Assembly (NCBI GenBank): GCA_014898425.1
Contig: RCSZ01000016.1
Location: forward strand, 682,001-746,000
Origin: Botryotinia globosa
Taxonomy: Eukaryota; Ascomycota; Leotiomycetes; Helotiales; Sclerotiniaceae
Direction: 5' to 3'
DNA length: 64,000 bases
Position 1 is the first letter of the stretch, and each line of letters starts with the position of its first letter. Below, one piece after another: positions 44,801 through 56,833 of this stretch. The translations under genes were made by a program, and so were the position numbers. A model generated the notes under the pieces. It did no database searches, had not been told where the DNA came from, and saw nothing but the letters and a program-made list of their open reading frames with translations.

Positions 44801-46500
44801 AAATGAACTCCAGCTCATGTTACCAATTATTTTGAGACTCAATATCTCAGGACTCCCATTGCCAAAGGAAGAGTCACTTATGATCCATTTTTCTAGTCAT
44901 CTACTATTGACAATCTAATCCCTAGAAGTTTTGTGGTCATACCTCCCATGATTTTTGATGCTGAATGCATCCTACTTTTCAAAGCATACATAATCATATG
45001 ATATCAGAGCCGTCCACTCGTGATAGATACTCTCATGGTCAAAAATCATGGCGTTCTTTCCCATGTCCTGTACTAAAGATTCTATGGTTACAAGAATAGA
45101 TGAAGAACTGCTTCATTCCCTCGCCACCGATGTCTTTCACACTGCCAGCCATATTCAAAAGATCATTCCATAGTCCAAGACTTCAACATTCAGACTCTCT
45201 ATCGGGTGCACCCTTACTGTCGGAGGCTTTCCCAAACCGCATCTAATGTTTGGTTGATTTCAGATGCAGACATATACTTCTCTTCTTCGAGAAACTTCTC
45301 GTAGGATTCTATTTGGAATACTCACGGAAGAAAACGGGCTCTGATCCAGAAAGCCCATGAGGGCTATGGAGGATCGTGAGAGACAACCGGAAATGTCCGC
45401 TTGAGAGTTCTATATCATTAAGGAAATTCTATGCGAGCTGTTACGAGGAGGAATGGGATTTGTCACCTCAGTCATAGTCTCAGAGTTGAACACTCGTCCG
45501 TCGCCTAAATACATGAACAGTACAATACTATTTGAAGAGGAATCCTGCAAAAACTCAAATATCTAGACGCAGCATACTTGGTATAGACTATATCGATGCA
45601 TATTGAGACGGAACTCTATCGCCGAAGCCGAAGGAATAGAGTAGCGGAACTGCGACTTCACAGTAAAATGAGCCAGACCAGTAAATACCAGCCGGCAAAC
45701 AACCGCAGTACCATGAATTCCATCCAGATTGATAATAAATATCTTTATCCTTTGTGACAATGGGCCGAGAACACTTGACAGAGGCCACTAGACCTTCAAC
45801 TCTTCGGCGATTAGAGGAAAGCTGCGACGAAGAGAAAGAAATGGAAGGTTAATCGCGTCATAAAAGCTCAGAAGCAGCTGAGGACATACCATTATTTGAA
45901 TATTTCAATTCATTGTAGCCAAGACCTCCTTCGACTATGCCATTCTCTCGTGCAAGTGATACTTTCGTCCGATAATCCTCACGCTGCTCAAAGTAAACTC
46001 CGAAACGACTAGGACTGATTCTGACCAGCATTGTAAGCACAAGGATGTATTTGACGACACTCGCTACATCAACTGCACGATGATAACACGGGCAACTCCT
46101 TTGGGCATTCTTGGCCGTATATTCGGATGAATTTTGTGGGAGGAAGTGTGAGGAATTGGACCAGATGGGAAAGGAAATATTCTGGAACATTGGATACAAC
46201 GCCATCCAACATTCAACATCCACAATATTGGGATAAAAACAAGAGTAATTCCAGATGGATATAACCACAAGTGAGATTCTAATGAATATCTTAAAGCATA
46301 CACTTGTTTTATATCATTAAAGAAAAGAAATACCTCCTGCCCGCGCGGGGAATGAATCGGTCAATTTGATGTTCCAAAGAGTTGCTGTTGCATTCATTAT
46401 CATTGTGGTTTATCAGAGCCGATAAGGAAACTCTAAGGGTCATCATCTAGTACCACCAATTGGCCTGGCTCCTAAAGTCTTTCCCCCCCCCCTTCATTCG
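41897..46500. other. Large gene-poor region
   Basis: At 4.6 kb this is the longest stretch without a supported gene. Open frames at 42500-42931, 43774-44055, 44096-44512, 45563-45788 and 45858-46303 are short, overlap one another in different frames and show no domain. It contains an ACATGT repeat (about 42436-42456), a TG run near 43172-43188 and a C10 run at 46483-46492 directly before the transcription-factor start. It could hold a non-coding transcript or long regulatory region; nothing in the sequence proves either. Confidence 0.55.
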
Positions 46501-48751
46501 ATGGATCCTCATAACTTCCAAACTTCAATTAATTCTAATGAATACTTCAACGGAGGTGCCATTGACTTACAATTACCTCAACAACTGAACAGCCATCCAA
46601 TTCAACCAGGTCCAAGATCCTACAAGTCGCGCAAGTATCGTCCTTGTGATTTTTGTCGAGCCCGTCAAGTAAGATGTTCGATATCTTCCGCCCCGCCCTG
46701 TCAATTGTGCACATCTCATGGGAAGAGTTGCACATTTGTAGATCGGCCAAAGAAGAAGAGAAGGCCAAATCTTGCAGCAAGCAATGGTGATCAGAGTAGT
46801 GGATCTACAACATCTACTTGTATGTTACAACAGATCACACAATCATGCAAAGGTCGTGTGTCAATCATATGAGAGATTCGCTGACTTGTGTGTCTGTGAA
46901 GCTACTGCTCCTTTGCAACAATATGATGTCTCGGCGGCCCAACTTAGTCCCAGCTTCATCAGCCAATATAGCGAGCATAGTTTTCAAAGCTTGACGGGAC
47001 ATGATGTCTTAACTGAATCGACTTCGTCTCCAGATCAACAGATCCTCGTCCAAGATGGCTCACCTATATATAATTTGGATCCTTACTTGAACATGATGCA
47101 AAGCACCCGAATAAGACCCCTCGATTCTCAGCATTCTACGAAGTCGGCAAGATTTGTTGGAGAAATGGGTGAATCAAATCCATACCTACTGCGTCATTAC
47201 CGCTATAATGAAAACGATGAATGTACAATATCGAAGTTGACATACCGGCGAATCAAGAACTCCTCAACACAGAATAATTTCTCGGCCCAGAAAGGGGAAC
47301 CTCCTGTGGTATTTATGCTAGCAGATGATAGCTTTGCGCAAAAAGGCGAACCGAGGATAGATGATGATGTTCTTAGTAAAGCAGAATCAGACCTAAGGGG
47401 CATGTTCACAGATCAAGAAGCCCTTCGTCTTATAGGTCTTTTCTTCCGATTTGTATATCCCTATTTTCCTATTCTTTCAAAAAGCCAAGTATTCCAATCG
47501 CCGGGAGTACTCTTCCCTGCGATTTTGCATACGTTACCATTTTCTCTGTTGTCGGCAATATACGCTACAGCCCTACCATTCATGTTGTATGATGATTTCC
47601 TCGCTACAACTCTCATACATTCACCTCCGATATCACATGAACTGTTTCGTTTGTCCTGGCTCTTCATTCAACAAGAATCACATATTCCACGACTTGCAAC
47701 AGTACAAGCATGTCTATTGTTACTACAAAGAGCCCCCACAAATCGATATGCAACCGACACACCTTGGAAAACGAGTCTTGTAGGATGGACAGTGAGTCTT
47801 GCTCAGATTCTGGGCTTGATGAAGGAATGTAGTGACTGGAGTAGTATACCAGTATGGGAAATGAATTTGAGAAAAAGACTTTGGTATGGAGTCTTTGTCA
47901 TGGATAAGTGGGCGTCTTTGGGCGCGGGAATGCCAAGCCATATACATGCTGATGATTTCGACGTCCTGCCGCTTGAAGATAATGATCTTGAAGCATTAAC
48001 CCCAGACCCCAATCAACCCATTACGGAATCAGAACCCGATTCAGAACACTTTCGGTTACTAGCCGAGCTGACCGCCATTCTCAGCGACATTGTTGATTCC
48101 TATTATACATTGCGAGCAACACAACGCACATCTAAAGATTTCTCACTATCCCTCGAACTAGCAAGACCACTCCGCACACGGCTTAAGGCTTGGAATGATT
48201 CATTACCTCCTTCTATGTCCCTCCGTCAAACAGAGCATTTAGATTCCCGCGGTCTAGCACAATTAAGTGGAAACCCATCACTTTCACTCGCCTATATCAT
48301 CACAACCATGACATTATTCCGAGCTCTTCTTCGACCTCTCGAAAACTTAGCGAGCGTAGAAGAAGACGCAACAACAGGTAGTCGTCTAGCTGTGCGAGCT
48401 GGGGCCAGAGAATGCGCAAAAGAAGTCGTTGAGTTTGTAGAAAATCTTGGGAGGGGTGCTTTAGATGCCTTTTGGCATTCTTGTAAGTTTTGACTGCCCT
48501 TTCTACCCGTAATCGCTAATTCAATATCAGGGTCTCGTGCAAACTTCGCAATCGCATCATCGTTTCTTATGCAACTACTCGTCACATCCGAAAACGAAAC
48601 CGAATCAGCCGAGATCCACGAGCTTGTGACTCGTTGGAGATGGGCTATGAGAATTGGTAGTGGCAATGCCGGGAACGGGCTCATGAGTTTGGGATTGCTG
48701 AGATTGGATGGCTTGTTGTTGAAGAATGGTGGCGCGGAGGCGGGTGTATGA
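46501..48751 (+). CDS. Zn(II)2Cys6 transcription factor
   Basis: This is a fungal binuclear-zinc-cluster regulator. Three exons, 46501-46819, 46902-48482 and 48531-48751, give 706 aa in phase. The DNA-binding cluster has six Cys at 49, 52, 59, 67, 70 and 77 (spacing 2-6-7-2-6), followed by the basic linker 'RPKKKRRPN'. A long low-complexity segment leads to the fungal-specific regulatory domain (about 240-600), seen in 'LIGLFFRFVYPYFPIL', 'LVGWTVSLAQILGL' and 'RKRLWYGVFVMDKWASLGAGMPSHI'. The last features resemble the Dal81/TamA and xylanolytic-activator type of middle-homology region, but I cannot assign an orthologue. It stands alone, with gene-poor DNA upstream and no metabolic cluster beside it, so its targets cannot be guessed. 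A C10 run at 46483-46492 lies just before the start. Confidence 0.9.
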
Positions 48752-49179
48752 TACTGGAGACTGGCTTGAGTGATCTTTTGTGGATATTTTGCAGGTATCT
48801 TGCGAATGGTCTCCTCATACATCCTCATAAATTTCATAATATCCGAGCGCGTGAAAGATTGTACTATTTAATAAGATATCCTCACACAAAACAAGGTTTC
48901 CATGGTAGTAATTCGTTTGGTGTTTCGGGTGCTGAGGAGAAAACAGATGGGAAAATGAAAAGGGGCGGGAGAGAAATGGAAAGGGGAGGACTTGGTTTCA
49001 GATATTGGCGCAGTGGTGCACGAAGGGAGTCATTTTGGCAGTGGCGACCAAATGACCAGGGGGGTAAAGAAATCCTCGTTCGTTCCTGAGATGGTGGGAT
49101 TACTAAAACAAGCATCAGAATAGAAATACCACAACTTTATATTTGCCACCCATTATAGATCTCTCAACCCTCGGATTAT
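48752..49179. other. Convergent intergenic spacer
   Basis: About 430 bp between the convergent transcription-factor and GFA-family genes. No feature is seen apart from purine-rich sequence. Confidence 0.65.
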
Positions 49180-50250
49180 CTATTCCTTTCCCTCTTTCTT
49201 CTTGTCATGTCCATTTCCTCCTTTCCCATCTCTTTCCTCTTCTTCCTTCTCTCTCTTTCTCTTTTGAATAGCTTCAAGAGGACTATCCTCAATCAAATCA
49301 CTCTTGTCATTCAAGCCCGTCCATTTGGGTAATCCATCAGGAATATCTACTAGGCGTCTTGAATAGAACATATGACATCTACATCACAAACGTCAATTAG
49401 CATTTCCTTCATCTCAACCTCGCCAAGCTTTCCCTTCCAGAATAAGAAGACCGCAATAAGTTTTTGAGACCAAGGGAGAAACAATTAATGAAAGAAACTA
49501 ACGTAGGATTAAACTTCTCTTTTTCCTCTTGGTTCTTGAATTTAATCAAGCTCGGGAAAAGCAATATCATATTTCTTCCCTCGTCCATGATGGGCGTACG
49601 ACAGTATGCACAGCTTACTTTGCAGGGAAGCTTGTGACGGGTGGTTTTCTCTTCAGATTCGTACCTAGTTGGGGTGTTAATTGGTGGATAAGAATGGCAA
49701 GTAAAAATACCGGGGAGATTTTGAGTAAGGGGAAAAGAAGAGGGCAGCTGGAAGAATATGCACGTACCAACCCAGATCATGATGTCCATGGGTGAAATTG
49801 ATATCTTCTTTATGGAAAATCGCAGCCCATTGAAATGGGGCTCCTATAGATCCCTTACATTAGCATTCTTCTCATTTTCATCCCCCCTCCCAGCCCATCT
49901 CACCACCTCTTTCCTCTTACGCCCCTCATCGCTCTCTCTCTCTCCCTCTCCCTCCATCCCCCCAAACCAAAAACCAAGTCCCCAGAAAACTTACCATGCA
50001 AAACCTGACAAGTCGTACAGTGACAAAACTTCGCACTCAAAGGCCTCTCCCTGCTCAATTGGTACTTGACTCGTCCACAATGGCAACCCCCCTCATACAG
50101 CACTTTAAAATCCTCATCATTTTCGTGCACTTTATACGGGACTCTGAATTTCCACTCATTGTGGTCGCCTTCAATATCCTCCTCTTTGTGACCTTGGGAT
50201 CGGGCTTCGTTCTTGGCGTTGGAGGTGGATTTGTCTGAGGAGGGAGACAT
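49180..50250 (-). CDS. GFA/CENP-V family zinc protein
   Basis: Four exons, 50250-49995, 49843-49768, 49664-49503 and 49378-49180, give 230 aa in phase. Family zinc ligands are visible: 'GGCHCGRVKY' (C56, C58), 'FCHCTTCQ' (C76, C78, C81), and 'CAYC' (C129, C132), where the spacing matches the usual pair. The conserved 'GAPFQWAAIFHKEDI' follows the second cluster and is restored only when the second exon is spliced in. The family is named after glutathione-dependent formaldehyde-activating enzyme (Gfa), but most fungal members have no proven reaction. The C-terminal 30 residues are a Lys/Glu-rich extension. Function is therefore stated at family level only. Confidence 0.88.
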
Positions 50251-51040
50251 TTTGAGGGTGTGGTAGGATTGAGAGCGAGTGTGTGAGTGTGGGATATGTG
50301 TTGATGGGGATAAGTGGAAGATATGGGGTTTGGTTGGAATGAGTATGGGAATGTGAGGTAGATGGAAGATGGAAGATGATTGAGAAAGAAGAAGATTATT
50401 GATGTTGATTTTAGGTCTTAATAAACATCCAATTGTGGACAAACACCTATTAGGCAGTATTATACATGGAAAGAACAAAAGCAAAAACGCAAAAAAGCAC
50501 CCAACCATTGTAGGAATGTTTAAATTGATATTTGCTGTCTCATTAACCTTTCGAATTCTTAGTTAGGTAGACACTACCTACATACAAGTTGCCTACTACC
50601 TACCTAGGTAGCCCTTCTTTCTTCTTTCTTCTTTCTTCTTCATATTCATATCGTCATTTGTTGCATCTATGATGGAAACACTTTCTATACTGCGGGGATT
50701 GTACCTGAATAGTGGGGCAACATTTGAAGGACCACCAGCCAACCGAGCTAGGCTTGTTGTACATCATGATCTGAGCTACTTTAGTCCTCGCAGGACTTTT
50801 TATCACGTGTCCATTCCTAAACCACACAAAATACTAGAGAATTGGTGGCACGTATCCCTTAGCCCATATCCCATGTCTCGTATCCCATATCCCATATCTT
50901 GAGCTGGTAACCTCTAAGGGAGTAGGAGGGTTAACCTTTCTGCTCCTCACATTTTGATACTCGACTCACGGTAAAGTATTAATCTATGTCTTTTTACCAT
51001 GTGTGTTTGAACTTCGAGCCTATAATGTTGATGAAGCTAA
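50251..51040. other. Intergenic spacer with simple repeats
   Basis: About 790 bp holding the GFA-gene promoter and the phosphatase 3' flank. It contains TACC/CCTAGGTA words (50565-50612), a CTTT repeat (about 50613-50640) and a TATCCCA repeat (about 50850-50900). No gene is recognised. Confidence 0.65.
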
Positions 51041-54000
51041 TCAACGGCCCCCATAAGTTCCCGGTCCCGATGAAACTATCTGTTGACTAGTCTTTGGATC
51101 AAAACCCAGAACATTTGTGAGATAATCAAGCCTAAATGTCGATTAGCGTCGGTAATTATAATGTTGTGACGACCGATTGAGAGCTAAAGAAAAAGCTTAC
51201 CTTGCTTCTGACCCGAGCTTTTCTTTCAAATTTTTAAAGTCCTGCAAACATTCCTCCCATTTAACGGCACGCTTTTGCGGTGAAATAGATTTAATGACCA
51301 TGTGGAATAATCCAGTTACGGGTCTATGATCAGACACTCGAACCTCATGTCGACGGTAATCGAGCTGCTCCACACGATTGTGTCCACGGTAAAGTAAACG
51401 ATCACACCAAGCGGGTGCTCTTTTCTTCTCACTCGTGTCATAATTGTCAGTTCCTACATCGTATTTATAGGTTGGCGCGAAAGTGATGGGTAGTTCGTGA
51501 AAAGCGCGTAATCGAAACCATGGATTTTTGCGTTTTGAGGCAAGAAGTTGATCTCGCTCGAGAAGTTTTGCCAAGTTGTTAGCTTTTACCGCATTAACCA
51601 CAGTATCTCTGCCCATTGTATCGATACGGTAGTTCAAATCGCCATTCAAAATGCAGATCTCATGATCGAGGATCATTGTTCCATCACCGCCTCCCACAAA
51701 GCTATCTATGCGGACGCTGTGATCGCGTTCTGCAGGCAGAACCTGGCTTTCGAGGATCATACTTATGTCTGTGTTTCTATCTTTCGTTTGTGTTTGTCCA
51801 GCAGCAAGATGACAGTTGATGAAACACATCGACGTATCGTCCAGCATAAATCGAAGAATCAATGCGCCCTAATGTACGTCAGAAAACACATATGACTAGC
51901 AGGAACTTTTGCAAAGACTCTTACCTTGTTCCCATGGAGTCCACCCATACCCCTCTTGATTTCAGCGGCATTGATATTCTTGATACGTGGTAGAAGTGGA
52001 GATCGGACAAACACACATGTGAATAGGCCAACTAGATTTGCGGTGTGAAGCAAGTGGTATATTTCACCCTGAACATAATCATCTAAGCATCGGGTAAGGA
52101 AGTCTCGCCAATTTCGATATTGGTGGCTCATGTGTTCATGATCGGAATCCTTCTCCTTCTTCTTCGATTTGAAAAAACTTTCTACCAACCAGTTAGAAGG
52201 AGGCTTTATAACTTAGCTGCGTACTTACTAGCGGTAGTCTTTTTATCTTCTAGATCAACTAATTCCTGAAATCCGAAGACTAATATATCTGGCCGATCGC
52301 TGTCTTGAAGAAGTTGAGGCAAGAACCTCGAATCCTGATCAGATTGTTGAAGGTGATATGGAGTAGATGCGCCCGCATTCCACGTCATAACTAAAGTCTT
52401 GATTGGGGTAAGTTTGCAGAAATCTGCTTCTTGAGATTGCATCTGGTGCTCCATCCAATCATCCTGAAGCAGGCCATCCCATGCTCGTACCATATTGTCC
52501 TGGCCCAAGGAAATGACATGTTCCCGATCAAGCATCCAAAAGCTGCTACGGTCAACAAATAGGCCAATAAGTGGATCGTGATGAGCACGCCAGTCCTTCT
52601 TTACGACCCATGGAGTGTAAGTAGTATCATATACGTATACCATACCCGTACTAAAGCCAGCCCAAAGATTACTGCCTACACCCACAAGAGACGTGATTTT
52701 GTAGACGCTGATATTTACTACACCTAGGCATGCATAATCATGTCGTGAATATATGCTTACTTTTCCATCAACATGGCCAAAGTATATCCGGTCCGGCTGA
52801 GAGCTTATTACAGCACCCGATGTTATTTCACCTGCATCTGGTTGATGAAGAGGGCGTTGTAAAACCTGAAACTGAGAGCTTCCATCCAGAGTCGGGATGA
52901 AAACTCGTATATCTTTGCCTGCTGCGTGCCACAGTTCACCATCAACAACCAGCGAAAATGTATGACCTTTCGGAAGTCGATAGCTCTGGGATGGGTTGTT
53001 CGTCAAATTAGGTTCACCAGTGTCGTCTGCAGCCCATAAATGCAATGATCCACCATCATCAAGTGTCCATAATTCGTTCAAGTGTCGATAAATTCTAATT
53101 ATTTCACGACGAGTGTGGGCGTTGGACTTGGTCGCGACAATGCTTCCGCTTGAAATATCAACCTCGACCAAATCTCCAATATTGTTACCTAACCATAGCC
53201 TTGTGCCCTCATTTTGCACTTCCGCTGCTGGCTTGAAAGCTACAGATACGACTTTAATGCCCTCGGTATGAGCTAGGCTCATAACTACACCTCCATCTAG
53301 TAGACTCCAAACCCTAGTTACGTGGCCGGTGGTGCATACGTATTCTCCGCAAACATCTAAAATGCGAGTATCATACTTTGTTGATATTTCGTATGCTCCT
53401 TTAGTAAAGTATGGAGGTCTACGGTTTGAATAGGAGGTATCTGGATATTCGCCTGCCTTGAAAGATAGGCCTTCCCTGACTACTGGAGTTGAGGGCACAT
53501 CACTCGAAGGACGATGGTCGGTTCTAGTTGACACAGACACCACCGGGGTTCTGAACTCGGCCGGCGTTGTATCGCTTGTCCTATCAACTGTCATAGACCT
53601 CCCATGTGATCTAGTTGGAGTTTGTAATTGAGCCGTAGGGTTTGAAAGAACTCTTTTTGGAGGAGTCGCAAAATTTTGTCCATTATCAGCCGGCATAGCA
53701 TTAGTCACTGGCGGTCTTGATCTGTCAACGGAAGGCCGAGGAGGTGGTGGCATTGGCCGGCTAGGTAGCGCAGGTCTTCGGTCTCCCCCCGTAAATTGTG
53801 GGGATATTATAGCTCGACCTAGACCATTGGTCTCCTGATCTCTATGTCTCCTTGAAACGGAATGATGTCTAGGGGGAGGCTCGAAAGATCTAGACGAAGG
53901 AGTGTAGGAGACTGGCCGTGGCCTATTTCGAGGCAGTGATGGCGCTACTGGATATTCGTTTTCGATACTTCCTGCACTACTCGGAGGTGTACTAAATGGA

Positions 54001-54680
54001 GATGTCTTTTCTATAGGTATTTGAACGGATATAGGTGCTAAGTTCACACTTTCTGCGCTTGAACTGAACCCTACCGGTTTACTTGAAATCTTGGGTTTGT
54101 CGGCGCGATTGATCGGCGGAGGTCCAACCTTAAATGATGAATTCCTTCTTACTTCACCTGATCGTCTAGGAGGAGGTGGCGAGGGCGGAAGTGAAGATGG
54201 GTAAGAAGACGAGTTTTTGGTTTCCGTCAAAGGTGTATTCGACCGACTAGGAATTTTGAAATGGCCCTGGGAGGAACCATTGAACGAGGCCGAAAACGGT
54301 GCGTCTGTTGATAAATACGCAGAGGTGTTTGCCAATGAAAGATTCAGATTTTTGATCTTTGGAGGTGATTGAGGTGGCTGAACAGTAACGGCGGGAGGGG
54401 CAGTTGATATTGGTCTTGGAGAAGGAGTAATAATTCGAGTAGGTGAGGGAGATAACTTTCGACCGCCATTCGCACGAGGAGGCCGCAGTGTAACATCAGT
54501 CGATTCTGCAGCACGACCTCTCGCAGATTGAACTGACTCCGCTGAATGCGTTACTGACTCTGGTCGGTTCGGTATGGTTGGCGCTACTCTGGCAGTATCT
54601 CCGGGACTCACAGCGTTCCTCAAACCTTTTGGGGAAACGCCTCTTGTTGCAGTGTTATTGGCCGGTTGGGCGTTCGCCAT
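51041..54680 (-). CDS. Inositol polyphosphate 5-phosphatase with N-terminal beta-propeller
   Basis: It removes the 5-phosphate from phosphoinositides or inositol phosphates. Four exons, 54680-52229, 52181-51925, 51868-51201 and 51131-51041, give 1155 aa in phase. Residues 1 to about 430 are Pro/Ser-rich and disordered. About 440-760 is a WD-like propeller with repeats such as 'VTRVWSLLDGG', 'LWTLDDGGSLHLWAADD' and 'GQDNMVRAWDG'. The catalytic domain begins 'LVMTWNAGAS' and 'VFGFQELVDLED'. It contains 'GDLNYRID' (about 979), 'FAPTYKY', 'PAWCDRLLYRG' (about 1055) and 'SDHRPVTGLF' (about 1082). The last intron starts GTAAGC within a TAA: if it is retained the protein ends about 30 residues early, so two C-termini are possible. 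The layout resembles plant and fungal WD-5PTases rather than synaptojanins, as no Sac1 domain is present. Confidence 0.9.
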
Positions 54681-55595
54681 CTGTTCGAAATGGGACCGCA
54701 GAGATGAAACTGGTTTCTAGACAAGTCAAATATTAGCAGACCACTCGCAGAGTTGTATTTTATAGTATTCCTACTATGGACGAGCCATCTAGGCTCTCTT
54801 TCTCTGGCTCCTCCATGATGTATGCTTTGTGATTTGCAGACTACGAACAAATGTCGCATGCGATTGAATATAAGAATCCTATCCTCTGTTTCATAAGAGG
54901 AGCCTCTGGTATTAGAGGACCAATGTCAAGCTCGTCGTCATTGGAAATGGGACGTCTAGCCCGGAAACTGTAGCCTCGCAGGCCAGTACTGTTGTGTCTG
55001 GAATATCTATGGGATCTTCAACTCCCGTTATCGTGCACATCAAAGGAAAGATACTATTAATAGGTAAGGATTGGAAGTAAACAAGTGAATGGATGTTCAA
55101 GAGAGTGTCGTTGGTTTCCTCGAAAGAAGTTACAAGTAATAGAGAGGGGTCAAATTATGTTGTTGGTGTTTATTATTCTGTGAATAATACTATAGGTAAC
55201 CTTACCTGGGTACGGTATGTGAGATCAAAGGTTCATATCCAGTGTGTACATCCCTCATTGTGGCTTCGCGGCAATTTGCAGGGGTCAGGCTGGATTGTTT
55301 GAGACCTGGGAGTGTTTTAATGTTTCAATGATCCGCAGAGAGAGAGAGAGAGAGATACTGCTCGTAGAGGTGCGCAATTATCTGATCTGATCTGATCTGA
55401 TCTGATCTGATGGGAAGAAGGCGACAAGGCTACCATTTCTATTATCGTACCATTATGATGATGGCATGTAGAAAGATTTTTATATATTAAAACAAAGACC
55501 CCAAATTTCCCCAAACACTTTGTCTTCTTCAATATTGCAACTTCAATAGCCACTATTTGTGAGAGAGTATTTTACGATCCAGATACATCTTCAAT
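54681..55595. other. Divergent intergenic region with microsatellites
   Basis: About 915 bp between the phosphatase start and the small membrane-protein gene. It includes an AG run (about 55337-55354) and a TCTGA pentamer array (55381-55411). No gene is recognised. Confidence 0.65.
55381..55411. repeat. (TCTGA)6 pentanucleotide array
   Basis: Six perfect TCTGA units. It contains repeated ATCTGAT words that resemble part of a GATA-factor site, but without the final AA. Confidence 0.95.
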
Positions 55596-56160
55596 ATGAA
55601 CACTGTAAGTGATTTAATTCCCATTGTGGGCGAAAATGTGCCTCCTACTTGCGGATAACTAACATAACTTAGGTGAAATCGTTCTGGTACTGTCTCAAAT
55701 TCCACACCTCGCATTCCAATAAATCGAAAGCAATACCCGACTAACATAATCTATTCAGGGTTGGATGGGGCTCACTATGTGTCGGTATGTTTGGAGAGGT
55801 GGAGAGACGGCCCCAGTGATCAAGTACTAACAAAGGATTCCAGCCGGTGGGACAGCATACTATTTCGCAAAGCAATCGATCAACGCAGATAGAGCCACGC
55901 GATTCGAGGCAGATCAGAAACGCAAGAGGCAGCAGGATGCCCTAGAATATTCTGGCAGAACAAGTGGTTATGCGGGGTCAGGTAGCAATGGCGGACCAGC
56001 AAAATTGGACTCTGCCGGTTCTCCAAGCCAGGAAATATCGACGACTGAGCCTGCGCCGACGGGACATGCACCAGCCAACGAGGGGCAGCGTGTAAGGGAA
56101 AAGAGCAAATACGAGCCAGCGGAGCCATTCAGATCAAAGAAAGGCGATAGGTTCAGTTAA
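55596..56160 (+). CDS. Small single-span membrane protein (DUF4748-like)
   Basis: Four exons, 55596-55604 (9 nt), 55673-55686 (14 nt), 55759-55784 (26 nt) and 55844-56160, give 121 aa in phase. The spliced N-terminus reads 'MNTVKSFWVGWGSLCVAGG', continuing 'TAYYFAKQSINADRATRF'. This joins a short hydrophobic helix to a basic amphipathic stretch, as in small mitochondrial inner-membrane proteins of filamentous fungi. The pattern 'GWG.LCVAGG..YYFAK..INADR' is what I recognise as the DUF4748 type. The remainder is Gly/Ser-rich, with a basic end 'FRSKKGDRFS'. The three tiny exons were accepted because each has a proper donor and acceptor, and each is needed to rebuild the conserved helix. The function is unknown. 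Confidence 0.78.
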
Positions 56161-56833
56161 ATTGAGCGACTTCATCATCGTTAAAATAACGCAAATTTAC
56201 TCACGACAATTTGATTTGGTATTGGAGTTGGCGCTGGGAACTGGGTGTTCCTATGTATGTGTATATGTTAATCTCACGAAACTCTACTCCTATCGAATTC
56301 TCGGACTATGTGAGATGTGAGCTCTTTGAAACATGTTGTTCCTTTTATCATTGTTGCTACAATCGAGCACACAACTTGTTCGCCGTAGACAGGAAAATAG
56401 AAAGATTCATTGCCCTTCTACTGGTAGTCAATTGATGAATAAATCGGAATTCAAAAACTCTCAAAAATCGATAGAATTATGACTATAACACCCAGAATAG
56501 TAAATGGTAAATAACAATAACAATAAATAATAAAGGGATGTGATTGGTATGAAGAACTTGTTGTATCAATTGATGATGAATTTGAATTGTTGAAGGGTGA
56601 TCAACCAGCATGTTCCCTTAGCACGCTCTAGCGAATCTGGACCTTTCGTCGCGAAGCTTCATTTCAATTTCATTGAATCATCCCACTTCAACAAGATAAT
56701 CAAAATCAAAATCACACCCACACTTAACCACATTTCAGATCAATCCTCTTCCTTTATTAGATCCCAATAAATTTATTCGCGAATGGCAAAGCTCTTACAT
56801 ACATATTAGTCTGCTTCAAACGACTTTTCAACA
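56161..56833. other. Intergenic spacer
   Basis: About 670 bp between two genes on the same strand, AT-rich with an AATAA-type run near 56505-56530. No gene is seen. Confidence 0.65.

Noticed and set aside
45563..46303. Possible spliced minus-strand gene
   Set aside because: Overlapping frames look faintly protein-like, but I found no consistent set of splice sites or a family motif.
55381..55411. TCTGA array as an iron-regulatory GATA cluster
   Set aside because: The repeated word is ATCTGATCTGA and lacks the final AA of ATCTGATAA; the neighbouring genes have no iron link.
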